A DNA stretch of 64,000 nucleotides from Trema orientale (lineage: Eukaryota; Streptophyta; Magnoliopsida; Rosales; Cannabaceae), in NCBI GenBank assembly GCA_002914845.1, contig JXTC01000081.1, positions 284,843 to 348,842 on the forward strand. The letters run 5' to 3'. Under the pieces are notes generated by a model that searched no databases, was not told the origin of the DNA, and was given only the letters and a program-made list of their open reading frames with translations. How positions within the stretch are numbered: the first letter of the stretch is position 1; every line of letters starts with the position of its first letter. A program made the translations under genes and the position numbers. Of the stretch, positions 1 to 12,599 are shown piece by piece.

Positions 1-1660
1 ATTTCTGTCTTTTTTTATTTGTGTTGTAATGTTAAGAACTTGGACTATTTCTATTGTATTATTTCCATTTGGATTGGTGGACTTGGAATTAGACATTTAG
101 TCCTCTTACTCTTGGACAATTGAGTGATGTACTGCTATTTCTATTTGGACCATTGGACATTTAGACTATGGAACTTGGATTGTTGTAATTGTATTTAATT
201 GAACTGTTGAACTATTTGGACTTTTTTTATTTTGATATTGCATTTTAGATTATTTGGTTTCCATTTTTGAAAATTTCTATATTTGTATTTACTCATTGTG
301 ATTTAAATTTGTTTTACAATATTATGTTTTTTTATTTCTTAGAAGTTTAAACTCTATGTTATTAAAAAAAGAAAGAAAAAAAAGTTTGCTTTAAAACTAA
401 ATTTTTTATAATAAAACAATGAATATACAAATAAATCTTAAAAAGTTAGTATTTTTGTAATTAAAAGTCCAAAAATGAGGCCCAGAATTGAAAATTCTCC
501 CTAAGCCCAACAATGGCCAATCCAGCCCAGTTTGGGTCCAAACCGAGAAAACCGACCGAAAACCGACCGGTCGGTTTCGGTTGGTTTTTCCATTTCAACC
601 GGCTGGTTTCGGCTTTTGCATTAAAAAAACCGATATAGTCGGTTCGGTGGGATTTTCAGTGAAAACCGACCGAGCTGACCGACTTTCACCCCTACTTATC
701 AGTTTAATTGTTTTCACACTTTTAAAATCGACCAACAAAATTGCTTCCCTAAACAATCAAATAACCAACCAATTTTCTGAAAAAACCGAACGATTTGACT
801 TTGAAGGGTCAATTTAGTGGTTTGTTGGTTTTCTTAACCTCCCAATAGTCCACAAAGAAAAAGAGAAACGGTAAAACCAAAAAGATTCCTTTGTTACTTG
901 TCTCCCATCGATGCTTTGAAAGAACACGGTTTGAAACAATTTTGGGCTGTGCTTATTGAAGACGTTACTTTCATAGATAGAATAGCAATGTGATCAATAA
1001 CTTCATCCCATGCCCCTCTATATGCTATATAATCTAGTTCTCGGAAATGATTCAAGCCCATAACATACGTACGTACATACGTTTATTTTTATTTTTATTT
1101 TATTTTTTTCAAGTTCAAACTCTATTTGGATATTTTAGCTTGGCTAAGCTAGAGGTGGTCGAGGTTCAGAAGGTGACGTTCATGAAACTTGGTGCACAAA
1201 TTGATTATGGGCGTTGATTGCTGATTCATATATGCTAATATGGCAAGTGGGTAAGCCACACTAACTTAGAGGAAAAAGGTCTAAGCGATAGGAATGGAAT
1301 CCAAATCCTCAATCCAATTCCAATGTCTTAATTTGTGTCTGCCCAATGAATTGGACGACACATCATGTTTAAATCATAGACGAAAATGATAAAGTTAAAA
1401 ACTATATTGAGATGGTTTGAGATTGCTTTTAGAGGGTACTTTTACCTTTTAAAAGCAGTTAAGAAAAGAGAGAAAGAGGTTTGGATATTTGATAAATTTC
1501 TATTTTTTTTGTTTATTGTATAATCGCTATTTTAAGCAAGTTTTGAGTAAAAATTGTTTCTACTAAGATAATAAAGTCGATGCTGACATCAAAAAAATTT
1601 CATAAATAATAAGTTGTAATCTAATATTACCCATAATTATATTTAGATGGATCATTATCC
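1..1660. other. Gene-free AT-rich flank
   Basis: I see no gene in this stretch. It is AT-rich with short homopolymers and an ACGT-rich microrepeat near 1066-1082. The segment around 1400-1560 (a T-rich stretch followed by 'cttttaaaagcagtt' and an A/G run) resembles 8830-8960, so it is probably a remnant of the same dispersed repeat. The open frame at 488-817 lies across the hAT-like repeat described separately and is not a gene. Confidence 0.6.
480..695. repeat. hAT-like non-autonomous element end (GGTCGGTTT-rich)
   Basis: The sequence is dense in CCGACC/GGTCGG motifs in both orientations and ends in TTTCACCCCTAC. Many plant hAT-derived non-autonomous elements have CCGACC-rich subterminal repeats and a terminus reading TAGGGGTG on the opposite strand. 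I cannot find the matching left terminus or a target-site duplication, so this is probably one end or a decayed copy. A similar GGTCGG-rich repeat lies at 48475-49035. Confidence 0.35.
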
Positions 1661-1713
1661 ATTAGGTATTTTTTTTAACCTATTTATAAATATTTTTTTT
1701 AGCCATTGGATCA
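1661..1713. mobile_element. MITE family A, copy 1, left part (split by copia)
   Basis: This is the left part of a MITE that continues at 8338-8512. The intervening sequence is a complete copia insertion. The joined halves match the reverse complement of the copy at 17496-17708, including the terminal ACCTATCTATA motif and the internal 'agccattg.atca' segment. The family has about 30-bp imperfect terminal inverted repeats. Confidence 0.7.
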
Positions 1714-2021
1714 TATTAAGGAAGCTAACGAAGATCCTAATCAGAATGCTAAAGAGGACAATCCACATAATCAAGAGACTCTCCAAAACTAGTGACTAAT
1801 GATGTGAGCTGTCCAAAGGCAGCTGCCAATATCAAGCACTCACTAAAGAATAGGCGTTATCATCCTCATCCAAGTGTCCTTCAATTCTATAACTGTAATA
1901 TACCTTTGTAATATTCCCTTTGATTCCTTGATCAGATCATGTATATAAGCTGATGCTTTTTTGTATACTATTGAGTTATCTAATATATCAATATATATTA
2001 TCTCTTATATTTAACTTTATA
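1714..2021 (+). repeat. Copia 5' LTR
   Basis: A 308-bp direct repeat of 8025-8337, starting TATTAAGGAAGC and ending just before the PBS. It shares long identical blocks with the 3' LTR, such as the segment with 'gaagatcctaatcagaatgc'. It differs by scattered substitutions and small indels, so the insertion is not recent. Confidence 0.92.
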
Positions 2022-2033
2022 TGGTATTAGAGC
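2022..2033 (+). other. Copia primer-binding site
   Basis: TGGTATTAGAGC lies directly after the 5' LTR. It resembles the common TGGTATCAGAGC primer-binding site complementary to initiator-Met tRNA, with one C-to-T change. Confidence 0.85.
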
Positions 2034-2069
2034 TCGGTCTGACAACCTTTACCTCCCCTAAAATCCAAA

Positions 2070-5000
2070 ATGGCAGAAGAGAATGAAAATGTCAAAATAC
2101 CAGACATCCAACATATCCAAGTCATTAACCCCTCCAACCAAGCCATCACTATTCGGCTTGATGATACCAACTTTTTTCTCTGGCGACAATAGATGATGGC
2201 TATGAATCATAGATATGGGCTGGACAGCTTCATACATGGGATGACATCATGTCCGGTCGCTACTCTTCCTGTCGAAGGGGAAGGCTTTTTTTGCAGAACC
2301 TGGAATACGAGGCCTGGCAGATATAAGACCAACTGCTGGTGTCATGGCTCTGTGGCTTTATAACTGAAGGAGTACTCACCCAAATGGTGGGGTACAACAC
2401 TGCATAAGACATTTGGGACACCATTATTAGGATGTTCTCTTCTCAAACCAATGCCAAAATTATGCAATACAAGCTTCAAATTCAGATCTTGAAGAAAGGA
2501 GGCTCAACATGAGGGAGTACCTTGTCAAGATGAAAGCTTTTTCAGATATTCTAGCATCTGCAGGTTATCCGATTTCTGAAGAAGATCGGATCTTGTATAT
2601 TCTGGCTAGATTGGTACAGAGTATGACTCTGTAGTTGTACTAGTGACCTTAAGGGTCCAACCCTACAAGCTGCAAGATGTAGCAGCTCTCTTGATGGCGT
2701 ATGAGAATCGCTTTGAGTACTACTTAGTCAACACTGATAGCTCTTCATTTATTGCAAATCTAACTACATAGCGCAGGCCACCCACTAATAACAATACCAA
2801 CAATTTCAGAACCAACAAAGGTATAGAACAATACCAACCCTCTCGGCAAAGAAGACTTGGTGGAGGATATAATAGAAAAAACTATGGAAATAGGCCTCAG
2901 GGCCAGTTCTGTGGAAAATAGGGACACAGTCTAGAAATGTTACTATCATTTTGACAGCAACTTCACTAGTTTTAACAACTCTAGAAACTCCTCCACCAAT
3001 GCCTCCAACAACAACCCAGTAGCATTCATGACAATACCTGACTCGATGATAGATGGAGGCTAGTTTCCTAACTCTGAGGCCTCTAGTCATGTTACCAATG
3101 ACTTAGCCAACCTCAATCTTGGAGTTGTGGATTGCTCGGGCAACACCAAACTGCTAGTAGGAGATGGTGCAGGTATGACCATAAAACATATTGAGAATTC
3201 AACTTTATCTTCCTCATGTACAAGTAGACATTTTCTTTTAAAAAGATTACTACATGTGCCTGAAATATCAAATAACTTGATTAGTGTATCAGAATTTCAA
3301 CGGATAATAAAATATTCTTTGAATTCGATCCTAACTTTTGTTTTATTAAGGACTTAGAAACGAGGGAGCTACTTCTTCAAAAGAAGCTTGACAAGGGTTT
3401 ATATTGTTTAACATTCTTCACCTTCATCCATCAAGACACCTCCTGAATCCATCCGCCTTTTGTTTTCAAGTTCAAACAATCAACAACAAGATTGTAGTCG
3501 TCGCACTAGTCTTAGCAGTCCTAGAGTCAATTCTGTTTCTATTTTCAATATTCAATCAAAAGTGACACCTTTAGAACTTTGGCATAGAAAATTATACCAT
3601 CCAGGGTCCCCAATTGTAAAGAATGTCATGAATCTTTGCAATGTCAAAACTACAATTAATGAAGATTCCTTTTTTTGCACAACTTGTCAACCTGGTAAAA
3701 GTAACAAACAATCCTTTCCTAATTCAGATACTGAAGACATTGCACCTTTACAGTTAGTACACTCAGATCTTTGGGGACCATCTTACATCATATTTATAAA
3801 TAGATTTAAATATTACGTCTCATTTGTAGATGTCTATTCTTAATATACTTGGATATATTTTCTCAAAGAAAAATTAGAAGTTTACAGAATCTCCCAAGAA
3901 TTCAAAAAATATAGCAGAACTACATCTTAATCATAAATTAAAAACACTCCAAACAGATTGGGAAGGTGAGTATAGGGGGCTCTGTTGGGAACATGCCCTA
4001 GAAAGCAGTTTCTTTGTTTGGCATTTTAAACAATGTTTATTAGATTTAAATGTTATCTATTTGTTGTCAATAAATTTTATATTATGTCCCAATTATATAC
4101 ATGTGATGTTTATATTTTCTATTATGCAAACGTTTAAAAGTTTCCATGACTAATAATGAGCAATAAAGAATTGTTCGTGTGAAGTGTTCATATGTGGGAG
4201 ACTAAATTCTTTATTTCATTATGTTTAAATAAAGAGTTCACATTTTGCAAATAAAGATGGAATAATTTATTTTATTATAGAATATAGTGTTGTCTATTTC
4301 AACGGAATTGATGAAGTCTCCAATCATCGAAATGTCTGACTTCGAATAGAAACACTAATGCGTTATAAGAAAGTTATAAGTATATTGATATAGACTAAGT
4401 GAAAGTAGAATTTGAGGTTAAGTAATGTAACTCCATATACCATCTTTCACAAATATAGTACTATTGTAAGATTACTTTAATCTTAGTGATTGTCGAACTT
4501 GCTTTCACGAGTTTTATCTTTTTGACTTACTAAAGGACTAGTTCCGGTCTATGGTTCGAACTCCGGTATCTTAGAAGATGAGATTTGTGAATTGACAAGA
4601 ACGCCCTTCATGATTTAGACACCATACATATAATATCACTTTGAGTTTTTTCAAGGACTTGGATAATAAAAACCAGGCACCATGTATTCACTTTGTGAAT
4701 TTGACTGTGTTTGTATAGGCAGTTACAAACACCATAGTTAATTATTATCCATTAGAAAAAAAATAGCAACTAAAAAGTAAATATGTACTAGAGGGGTAAT
4801 ACGATAATTTCACCTCACTATTATAGCATTGCATCAGGGATATATCTATAAGTATAGTATAAGCTAAATGGGTCAAGTTAATTAAAGTGTTAATTAGCTT
4901 CACAGAAAATATATGACGTTTAGTCTAAAAGTGCAATATTAGGCCTATAATGGAGTGCCCCAATATTAATAGACAAATTCCAATCATAATTAAGAATCAT

Positions 5001-7970
5001 AATTAAGAGTTAATTATGAATATGGGTAGTTGGCCAATTGGAACTTAGACTATTTGGATCTATAAGGTCCCATGTCTAGCTCATACATAGCCTAATAATT
5101 AATTGAATGGTCAGTTGAGCCCAATAGGCCCAATAGAATTTATACCTCTCTAATACTTAAGAAAAAATTCTCCTAAGTCTCTATAGTAGCCACACGCCTA
5201 CTATATACACAGTAACTGTGCTTAACGAGATACAAAGAAAAAAAGAGAAAGTGAGAGAGCCGAGCTACTGCAGGAGAAATCCCGAGTCATTCATGGCCGT
5301 TGAGGGAGAGATACCTATAGTCATAATTGTGCAATCAAGGGGAAGGAAGAGCAACTTTCAGATAATCAGCTCATCTCTCGTTGGGAATCAAGAAGGTGCC
5401 TACACACCGGATCATTCAACGGGTTCCATAGAATAGACAAAAAGGCTCAATGGCTGTGAAGCATTTCCAGATTTTGTCTAGACTAAGATCCATGGATTGA
5501 TTTATGTTAGATCAACGACCTTACATTTTATTTTGTAAAGTTTCGAGAAAAATTTTAAAATACCAATTCCGCTGCATTCTTGATTTATTTACAAAACTGC
5601 AGAAATCGTTTTCGGTAAAATTATTATTTTTCTTTTTCAAAATCTTTTATTAGAATTTCTAACATGCTCACCTCATTCTTACAAACACACGGTATCATTC
5701 ATATACTTTCCTATCTAAAAACCTCTGAACAAAATGGCATGGCAGAATAAAAACATGGATATATTATAGAATCAGGACTCACACTTTTAGCATAGTCCTC
5801 ATTATTTATCAAATTCTGGGATAATGCTTTTGTGGCTGTTGTTTATCTTATCAATAAACTTCATATTCCGATCCTCAATTATGAAAATCCTCTTGAAAGA
5901 CTCTTCAAACAAAAACCCTCATATAATACTCTGAAAGTCTTTGGTTGCCTATGTTTTCCACATCTAAAAACTTATAATAATCACAAAATATAGTTCAGAT
6001 CCATTCCTTGTACCTTCCTATGTTATAGCAACATATGTAAGGGATAAATGATTGGTACCAAATAGACGAATTTACATATTTCGTCATGTAGTATTCAATG
6101 AAAATATTTTTCTTTTTGCAACACAAACTGCTTAAGTCCAACCACCTGATCCCAATCTCACTCATTCCTCTACTCCACCAATGGTTTATTTTCTTGTCTA
6201 TACCTGTAAATAACCTTGATCATACTAGAGCTCCTACAATTCTCACACTCTTGATCAATCTAACCAACCTCTTCTAGAGCCAAATGACCCAAATTAGTCG
6301 TCCGTACTCACTCTAACTCACTCACCTCTCTATGAAGCTGAAGTTTCAATTGATAATATTCAAAATGCACCATCTTCTAACCAACTTGCAGGTACCTCAC
6401 AAAGGCATCAAATAAGTAATGTTCATTCAATGATCACTTGAGCCAAACAGGGAATTTACAAGTTAAGAGTCTTTGTAACTATTACTCTTGATCATAAGGA
6501 ACCTACCAATGTCAAAGAAGCCCTTCAAAACACTCATTGAAAGACAGCTATGTTGGCTGAATTTTAAGTATTACTGCAAAATAAGACCTAAACACTAATA
6601 CTAGCCCTAGCAAACAGAAAGATTATTAGCTGTAAACGGATATTCAAGATTAAAAGGCATACCGATGGGACAATTTCAAGATATAAGGCTCATTTAGTGG
6701 ATATGGTCAGGTGGCAGGCTTCGATTATGCTGAGACCTTCAGTCTAGTAGTGAAGCCAGTTACTATTCGAGTTGTTTTAACAATTGACTCGTGGATGGAT
6801 TATAAGACAGCTTAATGTGAATAATACCTTCTTGAATGGCATTCTACATGAGGTAGTCTATGTGATGTAGCCACTCGAATTTAAACAAAACAACCAACAT
6901 TCTATGGCTTGCAAACTTAATAAAGCACTGTATGGCTTGAAACAAACCCCCTGTACTTAGTTCAATAAACTGTGACTGTGTATACTTGCTTTTGGATTTA
7001 CAACTTCCAAGTTTGATCCATCCCTCTTTACTAAATTCCATAAGGGTATGACGCTCTATATTGATGATATTCTTCTCACAGGGAGCCATCCTACATATAT
7101 TCAAGCTCTTATCATACATCTTCATCATGTCTCTCTCTCAAAGACCTTGGACCCTTACACTATTTTCTTGGTATCGAGGCCAAACCTAATTCCCAGAATG
7201 TAATTCTATTATCTCAATCTAAATACATTTTATACCTATTTGAAAAATCCAAAATGCTTGAAGCAAAAAACATTGCCACACCTATGATTACCAATTCCCC
7301 ACTGTTAGTAGCCAAAAGAGAAACTTTTGAGAACTCATAACTATATCGAAGTGTCATCAGGGCCTTGCAATATGCTACCATTACAAGACCAGAAATTGTC
7401 TATGCCATGAATAAAGTCTGCCAATACATGCATAAGCCACTTGACACTCATTGGAAAGCAGTCAAACGAATTCTTTGATATCTTAAAAGGACATTACACC
7501 ACGGTCAGTTATTCCAGAAATCAACTCGTTTATCCCTTACTAGGTTCTCAAATGCGGATTAGGAAACTGACATTGATGATCATTGCTCTACTTCTGGGTT
7601 TTGTGTCTTCCTTGGCTCCAATCTAGATACCTGGTGTGCTAAGAAACAATACAATGTCTCTAGATCCATCACTAAAGCTGAGCATAAAAGTTTGGCCAAA
7701 TGCCTCTACTGAAGTCATTTGGCTCCAATTGCTCCTACAAGAACTCCATGTTGAACAATCTTCGACTCCCATCATCTGGTGCGACAATTTATCCATTGTC
7801 ATGCTCTCAGCCAACCTAATTCTTCATTCTCGGACAAAGCACTTGGAGTTGGACCTTTATTTTGTTTGTGAACGGGTTCATAATGGCAGTCCCAAAGTTC
7901 AACATCTACCATCTATTAATCAAACTGCCGATATTTTCACAAAACTTCTTTCAGCAACACGATTTTAGCA
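2070..7970 (+). pseudogene. Copia gag-pol polyprotein, degenerate
   Basis: Gag begins at the ATG at 2070 (MAEENENVKI...) and meets a stop after FFLWRQ. A damaged zinc knuckle (QFCGK-stop-GHS) lies near 2908-2930. The protease active-site block near 3064 reads NSEASSHVTND where copia elements have DSGASSHM, so the catalytic Asp is lost. GAG-pre-integrase and the integrase start are at 3460-3843 (LELWHRKLYHPG, then LVHSDLWGPS). The integrase continues after the nested insertion at about 5668 (TSEQNGMAE). RT fragments follow from about 6480, with LYIDDIL at about 7050. RNase H is at about 7570-7968, ending TADIFTKLL. Frameshifts and stops occur throughout. Confidence 0.9.
3983..5664 (+). mobile_element. 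Nested LTR-like insertion (family B, copy 1; probable solo LTR)
   Basis: This 1.68-kb insertion breaks the copia integrase frame, which resumes on the other side. It begins TGTTGGGAACATG and ends TTCTAACA, the TG...CA ends of an LTR. The flanks are GGCTC (3978-3982) and TGCTC (5665-5669), a 5-bp duplication with one mismatch. It has no coding potential beyond a 72-codon chance frame at 5218-5436. A diverged copy at 18854-20626 shares several blocks, including GTATTCACTTTGTGAATT. It could be a solo LTR or a non-coding (LARD-like) element. Confidence 0.75.
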
Positions 7971-8024
7971 CTTCATGAACAAACTAAATGTTGTTTCTCC
8001 AACTACCATCAGTTTGAGAGGGCA

Positions 8025-8337
8025 TATTAAGAACACTAATGAAGATCCTAATCAGAATGCTAAAGGACAATCCACATGATCAAAAGACCCTCCAAACCAG
8101 TGAATAACGGCTCTTTTATGAGCTGTCCAAAGACAGATGTCAATATCAAGTATTCACTAAGGAATAAGTGTCATCATCCTTATCTAAGTGTCCTTCAATT
8201 CTACAGTTATAATATACCTTTGTAATATTTCCTTTTGATTCCTTGATTAGCTTCTGTATATAAGCTGATGCCTTTTTGTATACTATTGAGCTATCTAATC
8301 TATCAATATATATTCTCTCTTGTATTTAACCTTTATA
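8025..8337 (+). repeat. Copia 3' LTR
   Basis: A 313-bp LTR preceded by the purine tract TTTGAGAGGG and followed by the target duplication GATCA. It pairs with 1714-2021. Confidence 0.92.
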
Positions 8338-8512
8338 GATCATATCTAACGGTTACTATAATTTGAGCAGTTGAAAAAAAAAATAACAATAAATACACAT
8401 TATTTAATGCTCTTTCTTTCTCTCTATATCTTTTAATATGAAAAGACATGCGTGATAAATTTTAATTGGGCAAAACAATCTCTATAGATAGGTAAAAAAA
8501 GAAAAAATCTTA
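8338..8512. mobile_element. MITE family A, copy 1, right part
   Basis: Continuation of the MITE begun at 1661. The first bases, GATCATATCTAACGG, follow on from the left part once the copia element and one TSD are removed. It ends with TATAGATAGGTAAA, the inverted counterpart of the left terminus. Confidence 0.7.
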
Positions 8513-8557
8513 CTAGAGTGCTGCCCCATATATATATGTATATAGGTCACCAGTCCA

Positions 8558-8767
8558 ATAGGCTTTTTTCTCCCTATCTATAGTTTTTTTTTTTTTTTTT
8601 TTTGCTGTAGGATTATAATCTAATGACTATAATGATGTACATGCATAATAAGATGTGCACCATTAATACTTTTTCTCTCTCTACTTTTTTACTATGAAAA
8701 AATGTGTATGATGAATTTTAATTGGCTAAAATAATACCTATATATAGATTAAAAAAACATACTAGAT
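8558..8767. mobile_element. MITE family A, copy 2
   Basis: It starts near CTCCCTATCTATAG and ends near TATATAGATTAAAA. Between them it shares the family's core, including 'atgatgaattttaattggctaaaataatacc', with copies 1, 3 and 4. It lies only about 45 bp from copy 1. No target duplication could be fixed because of the AT-rich flanks. Confidence 0.6.
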
Positions 8768-8814
8768 TGGTGCCAATGAATATATATATCTCAAATATAC
8801 ATATATTTGAAGGA

Positions 8815-10126
8815 ATTTAGTCCTGTTCGTTTGGAACTGATTATGGATGATGCTTTTAACTTTTAAAAGTGGTTAGAAAAAAAAAAAGGAGGGAGAAACA
8901 TTTGGTAAGTCTCTATTTTTGGTCAGCAGATTTGACAAACTGCTGTGTAACCACTATTTTAAGCATAATTTAAGAATTAGGATAATGGTTACTTTTATAA
9001 AATTGATTCTGTTGTCATTACACAAATTTTTTGAAATTTCGTTCTACAACACACATAATCTATAATCTAACAAATATTTAGATGTTGTTTTTAAACAGTA
9101 TACTAATTCCGTAAATAAATTTATCTTATCAAATGCTTAGAAACTTTTCTCTCACAGTTACTTCTTGCTCATAACAAAGTTGCTGCATAACATAATAGTA
9201 ACAAACTAACCTTTCATATTGCTTTTTATATATGTATTTTAAAAAAGTAAACATACGTCATAATTTTAGCAAAAAGACATATATAGTCATTTATATCCAT
9301 TTTGTCTACAATTACTTTATGTTAAAATGAGTTTGGTTTAAAAATATCATTGATAAACTTTTGGATATTCTCTCTAAGTATATTTGAAATTATAATTTAA
9401 TTTTAGTTTTTAAATGTAATTATTATATATACATTATTATTTTATTAATTATTTTGGAAAAATGCTTGATAAATGCATGTTAAAAGATCTTCTTTTGGAT
9501 AAAAACACAATAGGTCTATTTTAGCATTTGTCATTTAACAGCACACAAAATCTACTAACTACTTAAGTGTTGTTTTGAAACAATACATTAGTTTTATTAA
9601 TTTACAAAAGCTTAAATCTTTTTTCTCATAGTTGCTTCTTGCTCATAGTATAGTTGTAGTACAAACACATTAGTATCAACTGGCTTTGCACAGTTTCCAA
9701 TTTTAAGTAACATGTCATCAATTATTTATTGGTTAAATATGAATTAGAATACCAAAGTTTTGAGAGACAATTTGAGTTCATAGGAATGGTATATTAATAT
9801 ATATATATATATCAACTGGCCCTACGTAGTTTCCAATTTTAAGTAACGCGTCATCAATTATTTATTGGTTAAATATGAATTAAGACACCAAAGATTTGAG
9901 AGATAATTTGAGTTTATCGGAATGACCTATTAATGTACATATATATATGATTAGAGGATGAAGATCAAATAGTAGTTGTTGTTCCTAATTTTCGGCAGTC
10001 GAGTACTTGAGTTCAGTTGAATATTTTTTATTTTTGATAAATTCTAATTTCACGTAAACAATAACACATATCATGATTTTAAAAGCTTCATAGGAAGATC
10101 ATCATATAGATCATTGTCATGAATTC
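8815..10126. repeat. AT-rich repeat region with a 136-bp tandem duplication
   Basis: There is no gene here. The stretch 9675-9810 is repeated at 9811-9946 with a 136-bp period. Both copies start ATCAACTGGC and contain 'catcaattatttattggtt', with few differences. Two diverged direct blocks (about 9091-9216 and 9579-9682) share 'cttcttgctcata'. The part near 8830-8960 resembles 1400-1560. These look like remnants of an unclassified dispersed repeat. Confidence 0.55.
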
Positions 10127-10131
10127 ATAGG

Positions 10132-10876
10132 TGTTAGTTATTTAGGCGAATTTCATGCAACGTGCTTACTTTGTCTTAATGAGTGGGCCCTCTAAAGGAT
10201 TAGATCTTAGATATTTTACGTGGTTAATTTTTTTTGAGTGTCCCTATTACTGAATAAAGTGTGTGCATTCCTGGAATAATTGCTAACAATCGTTTTTGTC
10301 ATTTTGTACAGCTAAGAGAGTCTTTGTTTAAATATTAAGGACTGTTCTTTTTCTTTCTTAGGTCTCATGAGCAAAATTCTAGATTTGAAAAACCAGTGAC
10401 TCCATTAGAGAGCAACTTGCTCATCTGTATTCATTAGTTCATTGTTTCTTTGAGAGTGATTCTCTTAACTTAATTTGCTTGGAGAGGTTTCGAGCTACGG
10501 CTGAGAGGGAGTCTTGGCTATTGAGTTAGGGGGAGCCTAACTTATCTATAGCTGAGTGAGAGACTTGGCTATTACAGATTTACTTCGACAAAGGTGGATT
10601 AGCTTGTGGTGGCATCTAAGTAGAAAGAGAGTTTTATGCATAAGACCATCTTGTGTAATTTGACCTTTGATTGATTTAATGGATTTGTTTCTGGTTGGAC
10701 TTGGTCTCTTAGATGTAGACTAAAAGAAATCTTAGTTGAACCAAGTAAAAGTTCTTTATGTTCATTTTTACTCCTTCATGCCTGCTCTCGTTCAAATCTG
10801 GTTTTTATTGCTTTAATTTGTTTAATGGATGTTTATAGTTGGTAATCAACCAAATTAGAACCCTTTAAAACTAACA
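10132..10876 (+). repeat. Sirevirus-like 5' LTR
   Basis: A 745-bp LTR paired with 20869-22540. It has terminal inverted repeats TGTTAGTT...AACTAACA and is followed three bases later by the PBS. Confidence 0.88.
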
Positions 10877-11660
10877 ATTGATATCAGAGCGGGAGTTGAT
10901 AATTTGTTTTAGCTAGATCCTTGTGTTTTGTTGATTACTTGCTTGTTGTTTTTATTGGAATTACGCTCCTTCTGGTTGTTGGTTTGGGTATTCCTGTTTC
11001 TTGTGAATTTAGGTATTACAATGGACTTGTTTTGTGAAGGTAGGTCAACAAATAGAGTACTTATTGGTCAATTTCCAACTGAAGATCTTGAAATTCTAGA
11101 TGAAGAGAAGATTTTATTGTTACCAAATATTATGCTAAGTTTCTTCGAAGAAACATGAAGAGAGGAAATAAGATCACCACAATTTAGCTTATAGTGGCAT
11201 CTAAGTAGAAAGAGAGTTTTTATGCATAAGACCATCTTGTGTAATTTGTGTTCATTTTTACTCCTTCATGCTTGCTCTTGTTCAAATCTGGTTTTTATTA
11301 CTTTAATTTGTTCAATGGATGTTTATAGTTGGTAATCAACCAAATTGGGACCCCTTTAAACTAACAATTGATATCAGAGTGGGAGCTGATAATTTGTTTT
11401 AGCTAGACCCTTGTGTTTTGTTGATTACTTGCTTATTTTTTTAATTAGAATTACGCTCCTTCTAGTTGTTGGTTTGGGTGTCTATGTTTCTTGTGAATTT
11501 CGATGTTGCAATAGACTTGTTTTGTGAAGGTAGGTCTACAAATAAAGTACTCACTGGTCAATTTCCAACCGAAGATCTTGAAATTCTAGATGAAGAGAAG
11601 ATTTTGTTGTTACCAAATACTATGCTAAGTTTCTTTGAAGAAACATGAAGAGAGGAAATA
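10600..11660 (+). repeat. Tandem duplication of LTR end, PBS and leader
   Basis: The block 10600-11170 (end of the LTR, PBS at 10879, and the leader with the first 70 or so codons of a frame) recurs at 11186-11660, with a second PBS-like site at 11369-11380 (TGATATCAGAGT). The second copy lacks about 100 bp of LTR sequence. The frames share the peptide GQFPTEDLEILDEEKILLL. The duplication lies within one element rather than between two LTRs. Confidence 0.85.
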
Positions 11661-12599
11661 CAAGTGGAAAGTGCAAGCAAGAAAATCAAAAGGGAAATTC
11701 AAATCAATTTACCCCCACAATCCTCAAAAGCCTTTCAAGGAGAATGAAAAGAAGAAAAAATGCATCCAATGTCGAGAATATGAGAGTTTTGATCATATCC
11801 AAATTGAATGCGCTAATATCTTCAAGAAGAAAGGAAGAACCATGACTGCACCATAGAGTGACATAGAAAATTAGATAAACCCAATTGATGTTGAGGAAAT
11901 TGATCCCACAAGTAATTTTGTTGCTTTTATGGCAAACTCTCCAACACAAGATGATTATGTGAGTGAGAGTAAAATGTCGGAGGAGTCAGAGTCAGAACTG
12001 GATGAACAATAAAAGGTTATCTTCAAATGTATGAGCAACTATCAAAATGGGCGAGCCAAACCATCCTGGCCTGCCCACACTAGGCCTTGGGTGTGAACGG
12101 GGCAGGTCGGGCCCGGCCAGCATGGCTGAGAGTTAGGTCAGGTCTAGGCCTACCCAGAAACGGGCCAACGCAGGCCAGACCATTCTAACCAATTCTGGCC
12201 CGTAGTTGGCCCCCCTTTTTTTTTAATTCAGATTTTTGAAACAATTTAATAATTAAAAAATAACAATATATATTATTATATATATGTGAGAACACTTTTA
12301 TCACAAATAATTTTATAACTTTTATGATATGAATTAAAAAATAATACATAACTTAAGTTGATGAAAAAAAAGTAAAAAACAATTAAATTTGGAAAATAAC
12401 AAATTCAATTTTATTGATAAAATTTTTGACTACCTCATTAAAACCTTACTAAGAAAAACTAATTGGGATAAAACCTTAGTAAGGAAAAAAGAGTGTAGTC
12501 TTGATTATTATTTACAGTTGAAATAATTAAAAAAAAAACTAGTACATCATCATCACTAATCCTGATTTATCATTATTATTCATGTACAAGTTATTAAAA

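Larger units (their letters stand above)
1709..8342 (+). mobile_element. Ty1/copia LTR retrotransposon, decayed, full length
   Basis: A complete but inactive copia element on the + strand. Its two LTRs (1714-2021 and 8025-8337) begin TATTAAG and end TTATA. The 5-bp target duplication GATCA is present on both sides (1709-1713 and 8338-8342). The primer-binding site TGGTATTAGAGC at 2022-2033 differs by one base from the usual initiator-Met type, and a purine tract TTTGAGAGGG precedes the 3' LTR. Gag, protease, integrase, RT and RNase H remnants follow in copia order. Integrase is interrupted by an LTR-like insertion at 3983-5664. Many stops show it cannot encode a working polyprotein. Confidence 0.93.
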
